Assembly (NCBI GenBank): GCA_900556875.1
Contig: USQQ01000002.1
Coordinates: 62,001-126,000, forward strand
Length of the DNA stretch: 64,000 nucleotides
Source: an uncultured Collinsella sp.
GTDB lineage: Bacteria; Actinomycetota; Coriobacteriia; Coriobacteriales; Coriobacteriaceae
Direction of reading: 5' to 3'
Below are positions 15,403 to 23,448 of the stretch, piece after piece; the stretch's first letter is position 1; every line of letters starts with the position of its first letter. The notes beneath the pieces are model-generated. The model was not told where the DNA came from. It did not search any database and saw only the letters and a program-made list of their open reading frames with translations. The translations under genes and the position numbers were made by a program.

Positions 15403-16392
15403 CTAGTTTCCCTGCGCGCCCGAGATGCCGTTTTGTAGGGCGTTCCAGGCATCCGTCGCCATGTCGCCCAAGTTCTGAGCGGTGTCGCCCAGGTTCTGAG
15501 CCGTATCACCCAGCTCTTGGGCCTTATCCCCAAGCTCCTGTGCCTTGTTGCTCAAGTCCTCCAGCGTATTGGAGCTCGAGCCGTCGGTACCGCTTTGGCC
15601 GTCGGACGAGTTGCCCGAGCTGTTCTTGTGCGTGAGCTGAATTTCGAGGTTGCCGCTGTCGTTATAGTAAGCAGAAGTAACGATCCAGTTGGCATCGACG
15701 ACGGGCGTTGAGCCATCATCAGTCAGGACCACGGCATTCGAAAGATCGGCGCCGCGCGACTTAAGGAGCTTCTTGGCGTTGGACCAGTACTGCCCCGGGA
15801 TATCGCTCAGATCGACGGTGCTAGACGAGGCGGACTCGGTTTGCTCGGCAGCGGTATCGGCCGTTGAACTCCCTCGCTTGTTGAGCATGCCCGACACAAT
15901 GGCAAACACAACCGACAGCGCAAAGAAGATCGCCAGCACGATGAGGATCTTCTTGATCACGCTCGACGAACGCGACGGCTTCTTCTCCTCGTCCTCGCCA
16001 TATTGCGGAATCGACTTGGGGTACTCGCGATACGGCTCGCGCGACTCGTAGCGAGGCTGCGCCGTGCGAGGCATATACGTCGTCTGCTGAGGCTGCGGAA
16101 TAGGATTCTGCGGCAGGTCATCATAGGGATTCGGTGTCGAGGCGGCATAAGAATCCTGCGGCGCATAATCAAACGGGTCCGGAGCTGCGTTGCCATAGGG
16201 GCCTTGCGAAGATGCAGCGTACGAATCCTGCGCCGTGTCGCCATAGCCCATAACCCGGGTGGGCTCGGCAGAAGGCTGCGTCGCGGCGGGGTCGGTATAA
16301 CCGAGGTTGGGAACAACGCGGGTCGCATCGGCGCTATCGCCAGCCTGCGCGGAACCGTAGCCGCCCATCACGGTTGTCTTGTCCTGATCCAT
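15403..16392 (-). CDS. Single-pass membrane protein with Thr motifs and heptad tail (329 aa)
   Basis: The N-terminal 145 residues are disordered and rich in Pro, Tyr, Ala and Gln. They contain three similar threonine motifs, 'KTTVMGGYG', 'ATRVVPNLGY' and 'PTRVMGYG'. One membrane helix follows ('KKILIVLAIFFALSVVFAIVSGM'), then an extracellular domain, a Ser/Gly linker and a C-terminal run of seven-residue repeats (AQELGDK, AQELGDT, AQNLGDT, AQNLGDM). The T-x-V/M motifs resemble phosphothreonine sites recognised by FHA domains, so regulation by a Ser/Thr kinase is possible (inference). The family is unrecognised. It converges on the CDF gene with a 12-base gap. Confidence 0.65.
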   Translation of the reverse strand: MDQDKTTVMGGYGSAQAGDSADATRVVPNLGYTDPAATQPSAEPTRVMGYGDTAQDSYAASSQGPYGNAAPDPFDYAPQDSYAASTPNPYDDLPQNPIPQPQQTTYMPRTAQPRYESREPYREYPKSIPQYGEDEEKKPSRSSSVIKKILIVLAIFFALSVVFAIVSGMLNKRGSSTADTAAEQTESASSSTVDLSDIPGQYWSNAKKLLKSRGADLSNAVVLTDDGSTPVVDANWIVTSAYYNDSGNLEIQLTHKNSSGNSSDGQSGTDGSSSNTLEDLSNKAQELGDKAQELGDTAQNLGDTAQNLGDMATDAWNALQNGISGAQGN

Positions 16393-16502
16393 GCAACGAT
16401 TCCTTTCCGTCGCGCGTGAGCATCAAGTTATCCATGCATTCTACCCGCGCAAAAGCCCGTGACGGACAGAGCCCGTCCATATCTACAAGACAAGCGCGGC
16501 TA

Positions 16503-16544
16503 GAAAACAAAAGCCCCGCCGGGCCTTGGCAGGCGCGACGGGGC
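16503..16544 (-). terminator. Terminator after fhs
   Basis: On the minus strand GCCCCG and CGGGGC close an imperfect long stem that is followed by TTTTGTTTT. It lies 26 bases beyond the fhs stop. Confidence 0.8.
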
Positions 16545-16569
16545 GGACAAGCGGCTATGGGCAGCAGGC

Positions 16570-18237
16570 TTAGAACAAGCCGGTAATGTTGCCGTCGTTG
16601 TCGACGTCGATGTTCTCGGCCGCGGGGACCTTGGGCAGGCCCGGCATGGTCAGAACACTGCCAGTCAGTGCGACCACAAAGTGGGCACCGGCGGAAACCT
16701 TGAGCTCGCGCACGGTGATGCGGAAGTTCTCGGGAGCGCCCAGGGCCTTGGCGTTGTCGCTAAAGCTGTACTGCGTCTTGGCCACGCACACCGGCAGGTT
16801 GCCAAAGCCGTTCTCGCGCAGCTCGGCGAGCTGGCGCTTGGCGGCCGGCGTAAAGTCAACGCCGTCGGCGCGGTAGACCTTGGTGGCAATGGCCTCAAGA
16901 GCGTCGGCCACATCGGCGCCGTCCTCATAGGCAAACTTGAGCTCGCTCGGCTGCTCAATCAGACGCATGACCTCATCGGCCAGGTCGAGCGCGCCCTCGC
17001 CGCCCTTGGCCCAGACCTCGGAAAGCTTAACGTTGACGCCGAGCTTCTGGCACTCGGACTCGATGAGAGCAAGCTCGGCCTCGGTGTCCGTCGGGAAGCG
17101 GTTGATGGCGACTACGCAGGGCAGACCATAAACGTTCTGGATGTTGTCGACGTGACGCAGCAGATTGGGCATACCGGCCTTGAGAGCCTCGAGGTTCTCC
17201 TCGTTGAGGTCGGCCTTGGCAACGCCGCCGTTGTACTTAAGCGCGCGGGCGGTAGCGACAATCACGACGGCGCTGGGGCGAACGCCCGTCATGCGGCACT
17301 TAATGTCGAGGAACTTCTCGGCACCCAGATCGGCACCGAAGCCGGCCTCGGTAATAGCGACATCGCCAAAGCGCATCGCCATACGCGTAGCCATGATAGA
17401 GTTGCAGCCGTGGGCAATGTTGGCGAAGGGACCGCCGTGGACAAACGCGGGCGTACCCTCGAGCGTCTGCACCAGATTGGGCTTGAGCGCATCCTTGAGC
17501 AGGGCCGCCATGGCACCCTGAGCCTTAAGGTCACGGGCGCGAACGGGCTCGCCGGCATAGCTGTAGCCGACAACAATCTCGCCCAGGCGCTCCTTGAGGT
17601 CATTGATGCTCGTGGACAGGCACAGGATTGCCATGACCTCGGAGGCAACGGTGATATCGAAGCCGTCCTCGCGCGGCACGCCCTGGGCCTTGCCGCCAAT
17701 ACCGTCGATGACATGGCGCAGCTGACGGTCGTTCATGTCGACGACGCGCTTCCAGGTGATGCGCTTAACATCGATACCGAGCTGGTTGCCCTGCTGAATA
17801 TGGTTGTCGAGCATGGCGGCCAGCAGGTTGTTAGCGGCACCGATAGCGTGGAAGTCACCGGTAAAGTGCAGGTTGATGTCCTCCATGGGGATGACCTGCG
17901 CCCAGCCGCCGCCGGCGGCACCGCCCTTGACGCCAAAGACGGGACCGAGCGAAGGCTCACGCAGGGCCACAGCACTCTTGACGCCGCGACGGCGCAGGCC
18001 ATCGGCCAGACCGATGGTCGTGGTGGTCTTACCCTCGCCCGCAGGCGTGGGGTTGATGGCGGTCACGAGGACGAGCTTGGCCTGGTGATCAGTTGGCTCA
18101 TTAAGCAGAGAGTAGTCGACCTTAGCCTTGTCGAAGCCGTACGGAATCAGGTGCTTTACGTCGACACCGGCGTTCTTGGCCACCTCGGTAATGGGCAGCG
18201 GTGTGACGGAACGTGCGATTTCGATGTCAGTAGGCAT
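16570..18237 (-). CDS. fhs: Formate--tetrahydrofolate ligase
   Basis: A 555-residue enzyme of normal length that makes 10-formyl-THF from formate, THF and ATP. The nucleotide-binding motif 'TPAGEGKTTTTIGL' lies near residue 63, followed by 'ALREPSLGPVFGVKGGAAGGG', 'DIKCRMTG' and the C-terminal 'VCVAKTQYSFSDN', all diagnostic. AAAGGA precedes the ATG at 18237, which is chosen over an upstream in-frame start. Together with folD and fchA near the left end it completes formate-to-methylene-THF interconversion. The gene is transcribed alone and has its own terminator. Confidence 0.97.
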   Translation of the reverse strand: MPTDIEIARSVTPLPITEVAKNAGVDVKHLIPYGFDKAKVDYSLLNEPTDHQAKLVLVTAINPTPAGEGKTTTTIGLADGLRRRGVKSAVALREPSLGPVFGVKGGAAGGGWAQVIPMEDINLHFTGDFHAIGAANNLLAAMLDNHIQQGNQLGIDVKRITWKRVVDMNDRQLRHVIDGIGGKAQGVPREDGFDITVASEVMAILCLSTSINDLKERLGEIVVGYSYAGEPVRARDLKAQGAMAALLKDALKPNLVQTLEGTPAFVHGGPFANIAHGCNSIMATRMAMRFGDVAITEAGFGADLGAEKFLDIKCRMTGVRPSAVVIVATARALKYNGGVAKADLNEENLEALKAGMPNLLRHVDNIQNVYGLPCVVAINRFPTDTEAELALIESECQKLGVNVKLSEVWAKGGEGALDLADEVMRLIEQPSELKFAYEDGADVADALEAIATKVYRADGVDFTPAAKRQLAELRENGFGNLPVCVAKTQYSFSDNAKALGAPENFRITVRELKVSAGAHFVVALTGSVLTMPGLPKVPAAENIDVDNDGNITGLF

Positions 18238-18381
18238 GGGAGGTCCTTTCGTTACCGAATGAGAAAAAGACCAATTCAGCATAGCACGGGCGCGCAATAG
18301 TAAAACACCCGTAACCGATGAATGGCGATATGTTTATCCAATGCTCAGCGATAGCTTAACAGCCCGCCAAAACAAAGCGCC

Positions 18382-19449
18382 CTAAATGGTAGGTTCAATC
18401 CCCAAGTGCTCAAAGGTGCGAAGCGTTGCCTGGCGGCCCTGGGGCGTGCGAATCATCAAGCCGCACTGCAGCAGATAGGGCTCATAGACATCCTCGAGCG
18501 TTCCCGGGTCCTCGCCCACCGCGCTGGCAAGCGTTGTCAGGCCCACGGCACGTCCGGAGAACGTCTTAGCGAGTGTCTCCAAAATGCGAATATCCATCCA
18601 GTCCAGACCAAGCTCATCGATCTCGAAGAACTCGAGCGCCTGGCGGCAGATATCGAGCTCGATAGGGCCGTTGCCGCGCACCTGTGCGTAATCGCGCACG
18701 CGCTTGAGCAGGCGGTTGGCAAGACGTGGCGTGCCGCGCGAACGCGAGCCGATCTCGAGCGCACTGGGGTGGTCGATCGTCACGCCCAGGATGGACGCCG
18801 AGCGCGTCACAATCTGCGCGAGTTCTTCGACCGTGTAGTAATCCAGGCGATATGAAATGCCAAAGCGGTCGCGCAGCGGGCCAGTCAACATACCCGAGCG
18901 GGTCGTTGCCGCCACCAGCGTAAACTTGGGGATATCCAGGCGAATCGATCGTGCGGCCGGGCCTTTACCGATCACGATATCGAGGGCAAAGTCCTCCATC
19001 GCGGGGTACAGGACCTCCTCGACCGAACGGTTGAGGCGGTGGATCTCGTCAATAAACAGCACATCACCCGGCTGCAAGTTAGTAAGGATGGCCGCCAGGT
19101 CGCCCGTGCGCGCGATGGCGGGGCCACTCGTGGTCTTGATCTGAGCGCCCAGCTCGTTGGCGATAACGGTGGCCAGCGTGGTCTTGCCCAGGCCCGGAGG
19201 ACCCGAGAAAATCACGTGGTCGAGCGTCTCGCCACGGTTCTGCGCCGCTTCGATCAACACGCGCAGGCTCTGCTTGATGTGCTCCTGGCCACAGTAATCG
19301 TCCAGGCGCTGGGGGCGCAAAGTGCGGTCGACATCGAGGTCCTCGGCCGTCAGCTCCGAGCCCACCATGCGCTCGCCGTGCGCCATGGATGCCGCCGGCG
19401 AGTTGCCGGGCGTCGCCCACAGGTCCTGAGAGTCATCGGCTTCCCACAT
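18382..19449 (-). CDS. ruvB: Holliday junction branch migration DNA helicase RuvB
   Basis: A 355-residue AAA+ motor that drives branch migration with RuvA. Walker A 'GPPGLGKTT' lies near 83, Walker B 'LFIDEIHRLN' near 130, and sensor 'AATTRSGMLTGPLRDRFGI' near 185. A C-terminal winged helix contains 'PRLANRLLKRVRDYAQ' and 'RTPQGRQAT'. The ATG overlaps the ruvA stop (TGATG), so translation is coupled. The roughly 40-residue N-terminal extension before 'RTLRPQRLDDYCGQ' is longer than in E. coli. Confidence 0.97.
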   Translation of the reverse strand: MWEADDSQDLWATPGNSPAASMAHGERMVGSELTAEDLDVDRTLRPQRLDDYCGQEHIKQSLRVLIEAAQNRGETLDHVIFSGPPGLGKTTLATVIANELGAQIKTTSGPAIARTGDLAAILTNLQPGDVLFIDEIHRLNRSVEEVLYPAMEDFALDIVIGKGPAARSIRLDIPKFTLVAATTRSGMLTGPLRDRFGISYRLDYYTVEELAQIVTRSASILGVTIDHPSALEIGSRSRGTPRLANRLLKRVRDYAQVRGNGPIELDICRQALEFFEIDELGLDWMDIRILETLAKTFSGRAVGLTTLASAVGEDPGTLEDVYEPYLLQCGLMIRTPQGRQATLRTFEHLGIEPTI

Positions 19450-20069
19450 CACGCATCCATTCCGAGTCGCTTAAGCGCCGCGCCGAGCAGATCCTCGACA
19501 CGCATATTCTGCCCATCATACCCGCTCAGGGCAACATAGGTCTCCTGCGGGCTAAAGCCCATGGAAAGGAGCGCCGCACGGGCGTCATCGATGGCCGAGG
19601 GAGCGGCAGCGGGCACGGGCATCACAACCTGGCCGGGAATCACGTCGACCGGCACAAAGCCCTTGTCCTTGGCAAAGGTGCTCTTGAGCTCCAGGATCAG
19701 ACGCTGAGCTGTCTTTTTGCCCACACCGGGCACCTTGGCCATGCCCTTGTCGTCCTCGGCCATCACCAGCGAATACAATTGCCCCACGGTATAGGTGGAA
19801 AGCACGGCGAGCGCCAAGCGCGGGCCAACGCCCGAGACAGACACGAGCCGATCGAACATCGTGCGCTCATCCTTAGAGGAAAAACCGAAAAGTGTCATGG
19901 CGTCCTCGCGCACCTGCATACGCGTGTAGAGGCGGACCTCGCCGCCGGGCGTCGGCAACGTGGCCGCAGTGCTACCCGAGATGCCGAGTTCAAAGCCAAC
20001 GCCCGACACGTCGACGACAGCGGAGCTCATCGTGGCCTCGACAAGCGTTCCGTGGAGCTGGGAAATCAT
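19449..20069 (-). CDS. ruvA: Holliday junction branch migration complex subunit RuvA
   Basis: A 206-residue protein with the OB-fold N-terminus ('MISQLHGTLVEAT', 'RLYTRMQVREDAMTLFGF'). Two helix-hairpin-helix motifs follow ('VSGVGPRLALAVLS', 'VPGVGKKTAQRLILELK'), then a C-terminal RuvB-binding domain ('DDARAALLSMGFSPQE'). It recognises four-way junctions and loads RuvB. The start overlaps the ruvC stop by one base (TGATG), within a ruvC-ruvA-ruvB operon. Confidence 0.96.
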   Translation of the reverse strand: MISQLHGTLVEATMSSAVVDVSGVGFELGISGSTAATLPTPGGEVRLYTRMQVREDAMTLFGFSSKDERTMFDRLVSVSGVGPRLALAVLSTYTVGQLYSLVMAEDDKGMAKVPGVGKKTAQRLILELKSTFAKDKGFVPVDVIPGQVVMPVPAAAPSAIDDARAALLSMGFSPQETYVALSGYDGQNMRVEDLLGAALKRLGMDA

Positions 20070-20590
20070 CAGTATCCGGTTCCTCTCTGTTGATAGAACT
20101 CGCCACCGGTAAGGGCGCGGGTGCGGCTGAGGTTTACGTGGCAGATGGCACAGGCCAGGGCATCGGCGGCATGGTCGGGATGCGGGTCGTGATCGAGCTG
20201 CGTGAGCGTGCGCACCATATAGGCGACCTGCCGCTTATCTGCGGCACCGGTACCCACCACAGCCTGCTTAATCTGCATAGGCGTGTACTCGCCGATCTCG
20301 AGTGCGCATTCCGAAAGAGCCACGAGTGCAGCGCCGCGGGCATGCGCCGTGGGGATGGCCGAGCGAACGTTGGCGCCAAAGTAGATGCTCTCGATGGCAG
20401 CGGTATCGGGTCGATAACGCTCCACGACACCCTTGAGGTCGCGGGCGATATGCGACAGGCGCACCGCGAGCGGACTACCCGCGCTGGTCTCGATACAACC
20501 GTAGGCACGGCAGCGAACCTCGCCACGCCGCTCCTCGATAATCCCCCAACCCGTATGGGCCAAACCGGGGTCAATGCCCAAGATAACCAA
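20069..20590 (-). CDS. ruvC: Crossover junction endodeoxyribonuclease RuvC
   Basis: The Holliday junction resolvase. 'ILGIDPGLAHTGWG' carries the first catalytic Asp, followed by 'AIESIYFGANVRSA' (Glu) and the C-terminal 'DHAADALACAICH' (paired Asp). A TTG start at 20590 is chosen because GGGGAGG lies 5 bases upstream and it gives 173 residues, the E. coli length. A longer frame upstream lacks support. It is the first gene of the ruvCAB operon, with a consensus SOS box 56 bases upstream. Confidence 0.95.
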   Translation of the reverse strand: MVILGIDPGLAHTGWGIIEERRGEVRCRAYGCIETSAGSPLAVRLSHIARDLKGVVERYRPDTAAIESIYFGANVRSAIPTAHARGAALVALSECALEIGEYTPMQIKQAVVGTGAADKRQVAYMVRTLTQLDHDPHPDHAADALACAICHVNLSRTRALTGGEFYQQRGTGY

Positions 20591-20645
20591 GCCAACCTCC
20601 CCTCGCCACCAGCAAAGCACAAGGCAAGGCCCCGCGCATCATTCA

Positions 20646-20659
20646 CGAACGTCTGTTCT
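20646..20659. promoter_or_regulatory. LexA-type SOS box controlling ruvCAB
   Basis: CGAACGTCTGTTCT matches the Gram-positive/actinobacterial SOS operator GAAC-N4-GTTC exactly in its eight defining bases. It lies just upstream of ruvC, a gene set induced by DNA damage in many bacteria. Regulation is inferred from the site and context. Confidence 0.75.
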
Positions 20660-20726
20660 AGAATAACACAACGCTAGCTCCATAAGTCAGCCGAGATCGA
20701 ATTGTAGGTTGAGCATACGCAAGCGA

Positions 20727-20823
20727 GCGCCCGCCAGAGCGAGCAAGGTGCCTTGAAAGAGGAGGGCATTGACCTTGCGGTCATGCCCGACGATTGAAAG
20801 GCAGATTGCCGCTCTGGCGGGCG
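20727..20823 (-). repeat. Structured 97-base intergenic element
   Basis: A 15-bp perfect stem (GCGCCCGCCAGAGCG with its complement) closes a 67-base interior that itself folds. On the minus strand GGGCATGACC, a GCAA tetraloop and GGTCAATGCCC form a hairpin with one bulged base, flanked by GGCA-ATC-TGCC and a CAAGG/CCTTG pair. It starts 10 bases after the stop of the NadE-like gene. No T-tract follows, so it is not a standard terminator. The GNRA loop on the minus strand suggests an RNA read leftward, or a dispersed palindromic repeat. Confidence 0.6.
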
Positions 20824-20832
20824 CGCAGCGAC

Positions 20833-22818
20833 CTAGTTCTGTGAGAAGAACGGGAATTGCCTCGGATCCACCGGCGGGTGCGGCATCGGTCCGCCCTGGG
20901 GTCCACCCTGCGGGCCACCCTGGCCGCCCATCATCTTTTCGATGGCGTCCTGAACCTCGCCCTCGAACTTTTTCATTCCCTCGTGCAAACGACGCTGACC
21001 GTCCTCAGAGCGCAGCTCCTCCATCTGCTCGGGCGAAATACCCAGTAGCTCGCCCAGCACGCCCATCATCTCGTTTCGCATGCGCTCGCTCGTATCCTCG
21101 TCAGCAAAACGGCGCACCTCGGCGCGCGCCAGCGAATCGACCGTCATACGCTCCTTGCCGTTAAGCCCCAGGTCGGACCACGCGAGCATGTACGGCCAGG
21201 AGCGCTCGGCAAACGAACGGGACGAAACGATCGGCGCCGTCGGCAACATGCGGCGGGCAGCCTCACCCTGTCGAACGAGCATCAGCAGCAGCGAGCAGGC
21301 CTCAGGCTTGCCAGCGGCCATCGGGATGTCGTCGAAAGATCGATTGCGGTCCACGTGCGCCTCAAGCGCGCCATCGATCTCACCCGGCTCGACCCCGCCG
21401 AGCAGCTGTGCCGCGCGGTCGAGCATATCGACCGGACCGTCGAGCGTCGAGAGCGCCTGCGCCAGCACGCGCTCCATACAATCTTCCACCGCGTTGAGCG
21501 TCACGAGCTCTTGGGGCACCACGGCAGACGCGCGGTTGCGCACACGCGCCACAAACTCAAGCGTCGACAGGTACACATCGCCAAAGGGCGCGTAATCGCC
21601 CTGGTAGCCGCCGCAAAGCGCCGGCGCCGCCAGCGCGTACTCGGTTTTGGACAGCGGGCTCAGCGCCATCGCACCCAGCTCGAGCGCCGTGTCCTCCAGC
21701 ATGAGGCCCAGCGTGCGCGAGCGCAGACGCTCGGCATCGCCCGCCGACACGTCGCGATCGAGCACACGCGCCGCATCCGGTGCATCGCGCTCGACGGTGC
21801 GAATGTGCAGACGCTCGGCGATGGCGCGGACGGCGGCACAGCGGGCAGCCTCGGCCTCTTCCTGCGCCGGCGTAAAGATGCGGTTGCGCCCCAGCACCAG
21901 GCCAATCACATTACGTGGGCCCAGAGCGTCGACGGCCAGCGCCGCCAGCAGGGACGACGGCAAGTCGCCCTCGAGTGCCACCACGGCGCGCGACGCACCG
22001 TGGGCCCGGGCGTTGTCGCGCACGGCGAGCACCAGCGCCTGCCACAGCCACTCCTCGGAACGGAACTCGGGCAGTTCGTGATCTTCCAGGGCATCGAGCA
22101 TCACGCCGCGCTGAATCTCCTGAACCAGCAGGCTCTCCTCAAAACACGGCGCTTGGGCCACCACGCGACCGCAGTCGTCGAGCACAAACGAACCGCCGGT
22201 ATACACCGACTCGTCATAGGCACCGACCGGCGCCATACAGGCAAACCACACGCTGCGCTTGGATGCGATCTTGCGGTAGGCGCCGCTGCGAACGGCGGCA
22301 ATGGCGGCAGTCTCGCGGTCGGTCATGTCAAACGCATTGAATTGGAAATACGCAATGAGGTCAACACCGGTCGGCAACATCTCGAGTTCGCGGTCCAAGT
22401 CAAAAATCACGGCGATGCGCACGCCGTCCACGTCGAACACCGGCGGCGCCCAACGCGTGTCGTTGTTCTCGCCACGCTGCAGGGCAATGCTCGAACGCGC
22501 CGGCACCACATGACCGTCCTTGAGCATCATGTAGTCGAGCAGCGGCTGACCCTCAAACGAAACCGCCGCGGGCACGATGCAGATCATGTCAAGCTCCTGG
22601 ATGCGCTCGGCGACACCAGTCAAGCCGGCAAGCATGTCGTGCTCAAAGTCGGCAGCGCCCACCAGGCCACCGGGCATGGCGCCCATAAAGAGCGGAGCCG
22701 GAACGCACAGCACGCGCGCCCCGCGCTCGTGGGCCAGACGAGCCTGGTCCTCGATGCGGCCGCAAATGCCCTCAATATCACCCAGGCGCATATCGATCTG
22801 TGCAAGCGCGAGCTTCAT
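20833..22818 (-). CDS. NAD synthetase-like protein with degenerate glutaminase and synthetase sites
   Basis: A 661-residue protein with the two-domain layout of glutamine-dependent NAD synthetase: a nitrilase-fold amidase (about 1-235) and an ATP-pyrophosphatase domain (about 255-560). The nitrilase Glu-Lys-Cys triad seems lost: 'CVPAPLFMGAM' replaces the PELxLTGY Glu region, 'VVPARSSIAL' replaces the Lys region, and 'IAVIFDLDRE' stands where IC(E/D) carries Cys. The PP-loop SGGxDS reads 'EGDLPSS' near 283. Surrounding fold motifs persist ('YDESVYTGGSFVLDDCGRVV', 'GDYAPFGDVY'). A 90-residue tail adds a helical region and a GGPQGGPQGGP repeat. It is therefore probably a non-catalytic paralog with a structural or regulatory role. 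AAAGGG precedes the ATG. Confidence 0.75.
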   Translation of the reverse strand: MKLALAQIDMRLGDIEGICGRIEDQARLAHERGARVLCVPAPLFMGAMPGGLVGAADFEHDMLAGLTGVAERIQELDMICIVPAAVSFEGQPLLDYMMLKDGHVVPARSSIALQRGENNDTRWAPPVFDVDGVRIAVIFDLDRELEMLPTGVDLIAYFQFNAFDMTDRETAAIAAVRSGAYRKIASKRSVWFACMAPVGAYDESVYTGGSFVLDDCGRVVAQAPCFEESLLVQEIQRGVMLDALEDHELPEFRSEEWLWQALVLAVRDNARAHGASRAVVALEGDLPSSLLAALAVDALGPRNVIGLVLGRNRIFTPAQEEAEAARCAAVRAIAERLHIRTVERDAPDAARVLDRDVSAGDAERLRSRTLGLMLEDTALELGAMALSPLSKTEYALAAPALCGGYQGDYAPFGDVYLSTLEFVARVRNRASAVVPQELVTLNAVEDCMERVLAQALSTLDGPVDMLDRAAQLLGGVEPGEIDGALEAHVDRNRSFDDIPMAAGKPEACSLLLMLVRQGEAARRMLPTAPIVSSRSFAERSWPYMLAWSDLGLNGKERMTVDSLARAEVRRFADEDTSERMRNEMMGVLGELLGISPEQMEELRSEDGQRRLHEGMKKFEGEVQDAIEKMMGGQGGPQGGPQGGPMPHPPVDPRQFPFFSQN

Positions 22819-22856
22819 GGCTCAGCCCTTTCCGTCGTAAACCATCGAAATCGTAG

Positions 22857-22889
22857 TAAAAGCGCCGGCCGCATGATGCAGTCGGCGCT
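22857..22889 (-). terminator. Terminator after the superoxide reductase gene
   Basis: On the minus strand AGCGCCG...CGGCGCT (7 bp with internal pairing) is followed by TTTTACT. Confidence 0.65.
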
Positions 22890-22935
22890 CGCATGTGCAT
22901 ATGCTAGCTATGATACCCCGAGCGGGGGCGCGCTC

Positions 22936-23298
22936 CTAGAACGTCGCGGACCACAGCCCGTGCAGGTTGCAGTAGGCATAGACGGTACCGGTCTTGGAAC
23001 CGCCGGCAAAAAACGTCGCGGGCTTCATGCCGGGCTCAAGGTAATGGACCTCTAAGCGGCCCTCGGCCTCAAGGGCGATCCACTCAATATAGTGCTCGGG
23101 CAGGCTGGGGTGCTCGACCGAGCCAACGCGTGCGCGAATCACGTGACCGTCGCGCTCGGTCTCGACAACAGGCACGTGCTTCTCGTGCGCCGCGTCCTCA
23201 GTGTTTGCGGTCAGTTCCGTGCAACCGGCAGGGGTTGCAACGTCGTTGCCAAGGGCGGCAATGAGCTTACCGTCGGGGTCCTTAAAGAATTTCGCCAT
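22936..23298 (-). CDS. Superoxide reductase (desulfoferrodoxin/neelaredoxin family)
   Basis: A 120-residue non-haem iron enzyme that reduces superoxide to peroxide without releasing oxygen, typical of anaerobes. It has 'EKHVP' (Glu39, Lys40, His41), 'VEHPSLPEHYIEWI' with two more histidines, and the C-terminal 'CNLHGLW' (Cys110, His113), giving the Fe(His)4Cys centre. The N-terminal rubredoxin-like Cys4 domain of two-iron desulfoferrodoxins is absent, so it is the one-iron (neelaredoxin-like) class. AAGGAG precedes the ATG at 23298. Confidence 0.93.
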   Translation of the reverse strand: MAKFFKDPDGKLIAALGNDVATPAGCTELTANTEDAAHEKHVPVVETERDGHVIRARVGSVEHPSLPEHYIEWIALEAEGRLEVHYLEPGMKPATFFAGGSKTGTVYAYCNLHGLWSATF

Positions 23299-23448
23299 GA
23301 TGTTCTCCTTTGCTGACGCGCCAATGTTCTTGATGGTTCTTATGCCCAAAGGCAGACAAACCATCCACGGCATTGCAAATGAACACATAACGGGCGGGGA
23401 CGATGGGGCAGCGTGCGCTATCCGCCCTGGCGGCCCCACCCGAGCGGG

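Noticed and set aside
16681..18300. 539-codon rightward frame opposite fhs
   Set aside because: A shadow of fhs; the translation lacks family motifs.
18238..18381. Tetrahydrofolate riboswitch before fhs
   Set aside because: No THF-riboswitch core sequence or pseudoknot partner is recognisable in the leader.
21355..23055. 566-codon rightward frame opposite the NadE-like gene
   Set aside because: An Arg/His-rich shadow frame that spans a terminator and two genes.
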